Positions 60,213 to 64,000 of a stretch of 64,000 nt of DNA are shown in pieces. A program made the translations under genes and the position numbers. How positions within the stretch are numbered: the stretch's first letter is position 1; every line of letters begins with the position of its first letter. This DNA is from Acidimicrobiales bacterium (lineage in GTDB: Bacteria > Actinomycetota > Acidimicrobiia > Acidimicrobiales > Aldehydirespiratoraceae), in the NCBI GenBank assembly GCA_033344915.1, contig JAWPML010000001.1, forward strand, positions 248,001 through 312,000. The letters run 5' to 3'. The notes beneath the pieces are model-generated. The model was not told the origin of the DNA. It saw only the letters and a list, made by a program, of their open reading frames with translations, and did not search any database.

Positions 60213-61079
60213 GTGCGTCGCATCGTTGCCGTGGTGGTCGGTGCGGCACTGCTCGCGGCCGGCTGCGGGGACGGGGACGCCCCGGTGAGTGACCCCGAGC
60301 CGCGATCCGGCTCCGGTCCGACGCAGCTGGGCTACGGCGAGGACTATCCGCAGCAGTACGGATTCCTGACCCTGCCGCCGGGAAACGGGCCGCATCCCGT
60401 GATCGTGTTCATCCACGGTGGCTTCTGGCGGAATGCGTTCGACACGACGCTGGCCGAGCCGCAGGCCGCGGACGCCGTCGCCAACGGCTACGCGGCGTGG
60501 AACATCGAGTACCGCCGCGTCGGTGACCCCGACGGCGGCTACCCCGGCACACTCGTCGACGTCGCCGCCGCAGTCGATCACCTCGCCACGCTGGCCGAGA
60601 CCGAGCCGCTCGACCTGGACCGGGTCGCGGTGGTCGGCCACTCAGCCGGAGGGCACCTCGCGTTGTGGATCGGTCAGCGCGCCAACATCTCCGCAGGCGC
60701 GCCGGGTTCGGACCCTGCGGTCACGCCGCGACTCGTCGTCGGCCAGGCACCGGTTGCCGACCTGCAGGCCAACATCGACCTGGGGCAGGGCGCCGTCCTC
60801 GGCCTGATGGGTGCACAGCCGAGCGACGCGCCGGAGGCGTACGCCATCGCCGATCCGGCCGCACTCCTGCCGATCGTCGTGCCCCAGTTGGTCATCCAGG
60901 GAGCGGAGGACGCCATCGTCCCTCCGGATCGGGTCGTCGCGTACGAAGCGAAGGTCGCCGATCCGGCGCAGCTGACGGTCGAAGTCTTCGACGGGGCCGA
61001 TCACTTCGACGTGATCGACCCCGCCCACGAGAGTTGGACGCTGACCCTCGACCGGATCAGCGCGGCGCTGGCGAGCTGA
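60213..61079 (+). CDS. Alpha/beta-hydrolase lipoprotein
   Basis: 288 residues from GTG 60213, six bases after the CoA-transferase. Lipobox AALLAAGC (Cys19). Carboxylesterase-like fold: oxyanion HGGFWRN, nucleophile in GHSAGGHLAL, Asp in QGAEDAIVP and His in GADHFDVID. It resembles the esterase/lipase branch related to kynurenine formamidase. Exported and anchored outside the membrane. Possibly co-transcribed with the CoA-transferase. Confidence 0.9.
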   Translation: MRRIVAVVVGAALLAAGCGDGDAPVSDPEPRSGSGPTQLGYGEDYPQQYGFLTLPPGNGPHPVIVFIHGGFWRNAFDTTLAEPQAADAVANGYAAWNIEYRRVGDPDGGYPGTLVDVAAAVDHLATLAETEPLDLDRVAVVGHSAGGHLALWIGQRANISAGAPGSDPAVTPRLVVGQAPVADLQANIDLGQGAVLGLMGAQPSDAPEAYAIADPAALLPIVVPQLVIQGAEDAIVPPDRVVAYEAKVADPAQLTVEVFDGADHFDVIDPAHESWTLTLDRISAALAS

Positions 61080-61115
61080 CTCAGCCAGCCTCGCTACTTG
61101 TTGGGTCGGCTGGAC

Positions 61116-61130
<15 letters not shown>
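61079..61130. repeat. 17-bp direct repeat covering the 3' end of ino1
   Basis: ACTCAGCCAGCCTCGCT occurs at 61079-61095 and again at 61114-61130. The second copy encodes, on the minus strand, the last codons and stop of the inositol phosphate synthase gene. A GGCTGG/CCAGCC dyad between them may act as a terminator for the convergent genes. Confidence 0.7.
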
Positions 61131-62420
<1,290 letters not shown>

Positions 62421-62449
62421 GGGGATGACGATAAGGAGTTCTTGCAACC

Positions 62450-62478
62450 TTGGATCGTTGATGAAGTAAGTCTAAACT
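62450..62478 (+). promoter_or_regulatory. Candidate promoter of the LysR gene
   Basis: TTGGAT (62450-62455) and TAAACT (62473-62478) are separated by exactly 17 bases, each matching four of six consensus positions. Transcription would then start near 62485, close to or inside the coding start, suggesting a leaderless or very short leader mRNA from GTG 62491. The CAAC-N8-GTTG dyad (62445-62460) may be part of the LysR binding site. Confidence 0.4.
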
Positions 62479-62481
62479 ATC

Positions 62482-63372
62482 GTGCACGGGGTGCGCACCG
62501 CCCTGCCCGACCTGTCGATTCGGCAACTCGAGTATCTGGTCGCCGTTGCCGACCACCCGACATGGGCGGCGGCCGCGGCCTCGGTCGGCGTGAGTGCGTC
62601 GGCGCTGTCGCAGGGGCTGGCCGAGCTGGAGCGTCGGGTCGGCGTGCCGTTGTTCGACCGGGATGGGAGGCGTCGGGTGCTGCGGCCGGCGGCCGGGGAA
62701 GTGCTGGCGCACGCCCGACAGGTCGTCGCGCTGACGAGAGACCTTGCGACGTGGGCCGACCGAGCCCGCACCGGCGCATCCGGTCGTGTCCGCATCGGGA
62801 TGATCGACGCCGCGGCCGTCGGGCACTTCTCGGATCACCTCCGTTCCTTCCGCGCCGCCCATCCGGAGCTGGAGGTACTGCTCACGGTCGGGCCGTCTGG
62901 GGAGATGCTGGACCACCTCGAAGCGGGTCGAGTCGACCTCGCGGTGTGCGTCGATCCGCGGGGGTCTCGTCGGGGCGTCGACGTACGGCCCCTGCTGACC
63001 GAAGACATCGCCGTGTACTCCCCGGACGGGCGCCGACCTCGCCGACCCGACACGTGGGGTCCGTGGGTCCTCTTCCCCGAGGGATCACACACCCGGGCGC
63101 TCATCAGCGACGCGCTCGAGGAGCTGGGAGCTCCGATGGATGTCGTCGCCGAGTCGCATCAGCCGGAGGTGCTGCGTTCGATGGTGGCGCTCGGACTGGG
63201 GTGGACGGTCCTTCCGGTGGTGCAGGCGGAGACGGGAACGGACGCGCTGGCGAATGGACGTGTCATCGCGTCGCGGGACCTCGTGGCCGCCACCCGCACC
63301 GGAGCCGCGACGGATCCCGCGGTCGCCCTGCTCCTGGATCGCCTCGCTGGCGAAGGTGGGACGGGACTCTGA
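62482..63372 (+). CDS. LysR-family transcriptional regulator
   Basis: 296 residues from GTG 62482; GTG 62491 fits the candidate promoter better. N-terminal HTH (LSIRQLEYLVAVADHPTWAAAAASVGVSASALSQGLAELERRVGVPLFDR) and a periplasmic-binding-like effector domain (GRVRIGMIDAAAVGHF...LLTEDIAVYSP...MVALGLGWTVLP). Divergent from ino1, the usual arrangement of a LysR regulator with its target. The last residues (EGGTGL) and the stop lie in a 27-bp repeat also found at the end of an unrelated hydrolase gene. Confidence 0.95.
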   Translation: MHGVRTALPDLSIRQLEYLVAVADHPTWAAAAASVGVSASALSQGLAELERRVGVPLFDRDGRRRVLRPAAGEVLAHARQVVALTRDLATWADRARTGASGRVRIGMIDAAAVGHFSDHLRSFRAAHPELEVLLTVGPSGEMLDHLEAGRVDLAVCVDPRGSRRGVDVRPLLTEDIAVYSPDGRRPRRPDTWGPWVLFPEGSHTRALISDALEELGAPMDVVAESHQPEVLRSMVALGLGWTVLPVVQAETGTDALANGRVIASRDLVAATRTGAATDPAVALLLDRLAGEGGTGL

Positions 63373-63377
63373 CCCCG
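63351..63377 (+). repeat. 27-bp dispersed repeat, copy B
   Basis: Identical to the minus strand of 41200-41226, with similarity continuing about 12 bases further. TGGGACG and CGTCCCA can pair around it as a 7-bp stem. It covers the final codons and stop of the LysR gene. Confidence 0.9.
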
Positions 63378-63449
63378 ACGTCCCAACTGTCGGAGCGGGG
63401 CGCAGGGACGTAGAGTCCTCGGCGTTCGACGAGCATCCGGAGATCGGTG

Positions 63450-63920
63450 ATGAGCAACGCAGCGAAGGCGTTCGAGGCCATGCAGGCCAGCGAGGGCAGG
63501 GACGAGGGCCACGGCGACTGGTTCGAGATCACGCAGGAGCAGATCGACCAGTTCGCCGATGTCACCCTCGACCATCAGTTCATCCACATCGACCCCGAGC
63601 GGGCGACGCCACTGTTCGGCGGCACGATCGCCCACGGGTTCCTGACCCTGTCGATGCTCGTCCACCTGACCGAGTCGATCGAGCAGGAACTCCCGCCCCT
63701 CGAGGGCGTGATGATGGGCATCAACTACGGCTTCGACAAGGTCCGCTTCCTCAACCCGGTCAACTCCGGCAAGCGGGTGCGGGCCCACAGCGTCATCAGC
63801 AAGGTGGAACTCAAGGGCGCGGCGATCAACAGCACGCGCACCATCACGGTCGAGATCGAGGGCGTCGAGAAGCCGGCCCTGATGGCCGAGTGGATCGGCC
63901 GGATCGTCTTCGACTCATGA
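63450..63920 (+). CDS. MaoC-family (R)-specific enoyl-CoA hydratase
   Basis: 156 residues from ATG 63450 (GTG 63447 just before). Hot-dog-fold hydratase with the catalytic pair D41 and H46 in DHQFIHIDPERA, then FGGTIAHGFLTLSML. It hydrates enoyl-CoA in fatty-acid or related breakdown. Soluble, dimeric in relatives. Its stop overlaps the next start (ATGA). Confidence 0.95.
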   Translation: MSNAAKAFEAMQASEGRDEGHGDWFEITQEQIDQFADVTLDHQFIHIDPERATPLFGGTIAHGFLTLSMLVHLTESIEQELPPLEGVMMGINYGFDKVRFLNPVNSGKRVRAHSVISKVELKGAAINSTRTITVEIEGVEKPALMAEWIGRIVFDS

Positions 63921-64000
63921 ACGACTATCCGATCAAGGTCGGTTCGATGCTCTTCACGATGGTCGACCCTGAGGTCGGCCACGAGGTGGAGTACAACCGC
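63917..64000 (+). CDS. Start of a coding sequence, cut by the window edge (unknown)
   Basis: The first 28 residues (MNDYPIKVGSMLFTMVDP and EVGHEVEYNR) are visible; the rest lies beyond the window. The start overlaps the MaoC stop by four bases, so the two are coupled. No family can be named from this fragment. Confidence 0.6.
   Translation, partial: MNDYPIKVGSMLFTMVDPEVGHEVEYNR

Overview
The window is GC-rich, densely coded DNA from an actinobacterium. Several traits point to the Acidimicrobiia (Ilumatobacter-like lineages): S-layer-homology (SLH) repeats of the 'ITTGT...FSP...VTRGQ' type, a DUF2510 membrane protein, DUF3097, an F420-type nitroreductase-fold protein, inositol-3-phosphate synthase and a menaquinone operon. 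This placement is an inference from gene content. I see no rRNA, tRNA or CRISPR array, and no gene-free stretch longer than 300 bases.

1-11.8 kb: two coupled genes for unrecognised membrane-anchored proteins (the first cut by the window edge) converge on a five-gene minus-strand operon. Read from its promoter end, that operon encodes two dynamin-like GTPases, a YbjN-like small protein, a protein with ten near-identical 15-residue Ca2+-loop-like repeats, and a membrane-spanning Hsp70-type ATPase with extracytoplasmic PKD domains. The layout recalls the mycobacterial iniBAC locus but has different partners. It is the best candidate here for a poorly described envelope system. A divergent ECF-type sigma factor and an acidic protein flank it.

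11.8-26.2 kb: an accessory-looking, surface-oriented region. It holds an SDR oxidoreductase, a VOC protein, a DUF2510-PASTA-SLH membrane protein, an intact IS481-family insertion sequence whose 6-bp target duplication covers the stop codon of its neighbour, several lipoproteins with Thr-rich linkers, a sigma factor fused to a zinc-binding and membrane anti-sigma-like part, and two tandem sigma/partner pairs whose partners end in Asn-Gly repeats.

26.2-32.6 kb: a penicillin-acylase-family lipoprotein, a CbbX/SpoVK-like AAA ATPase, an ABC-F ATPase and a DUF3097 protein.

32.7-38.4 kb: a compact menaquinone operon made of a MerR regulator fused to isochorismate synthase (MenF), then MenD, then a MenH-MenC fusion. 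Three overlapping genes cover four consecutive steps from chorismate to o-succinylbenzoate. menD carries a 54-bp in-frame hairpin element.

38.4-47.4 kb: mostly single metabolic genes: histidine phosphatase, zinc alcohol dehydrogenase, pentapeptide-like protein, VOC protein, metallo-beta-lactamase-fold hydrolase, nucleotidyltransferase, von Willebrand A lipoprotein, DUF427 protein, gamma-glutamyltransferase-like protein and an HxlR regulator.

47.4-64 kb: acyl-CoA and lipid-type genes (an HMG-CoA-synthase-like/DUF35 fusion next to a thiolase, a double CoA-transferase, a MaoC dehydratase) mixed with an M1-like membrane peptidase, a frameshifted amidase, an ABC-2-type exporter, an SLH/beta-helix surface protein, a lipoprotein esterase, and inositol-3-phosphate synthase divergent from a LysR regulator. 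Short dispersed repeats sit at several gene ends; one 27-bp repeat supplies the same C-terminus and stop codon to two unrelated proteins.
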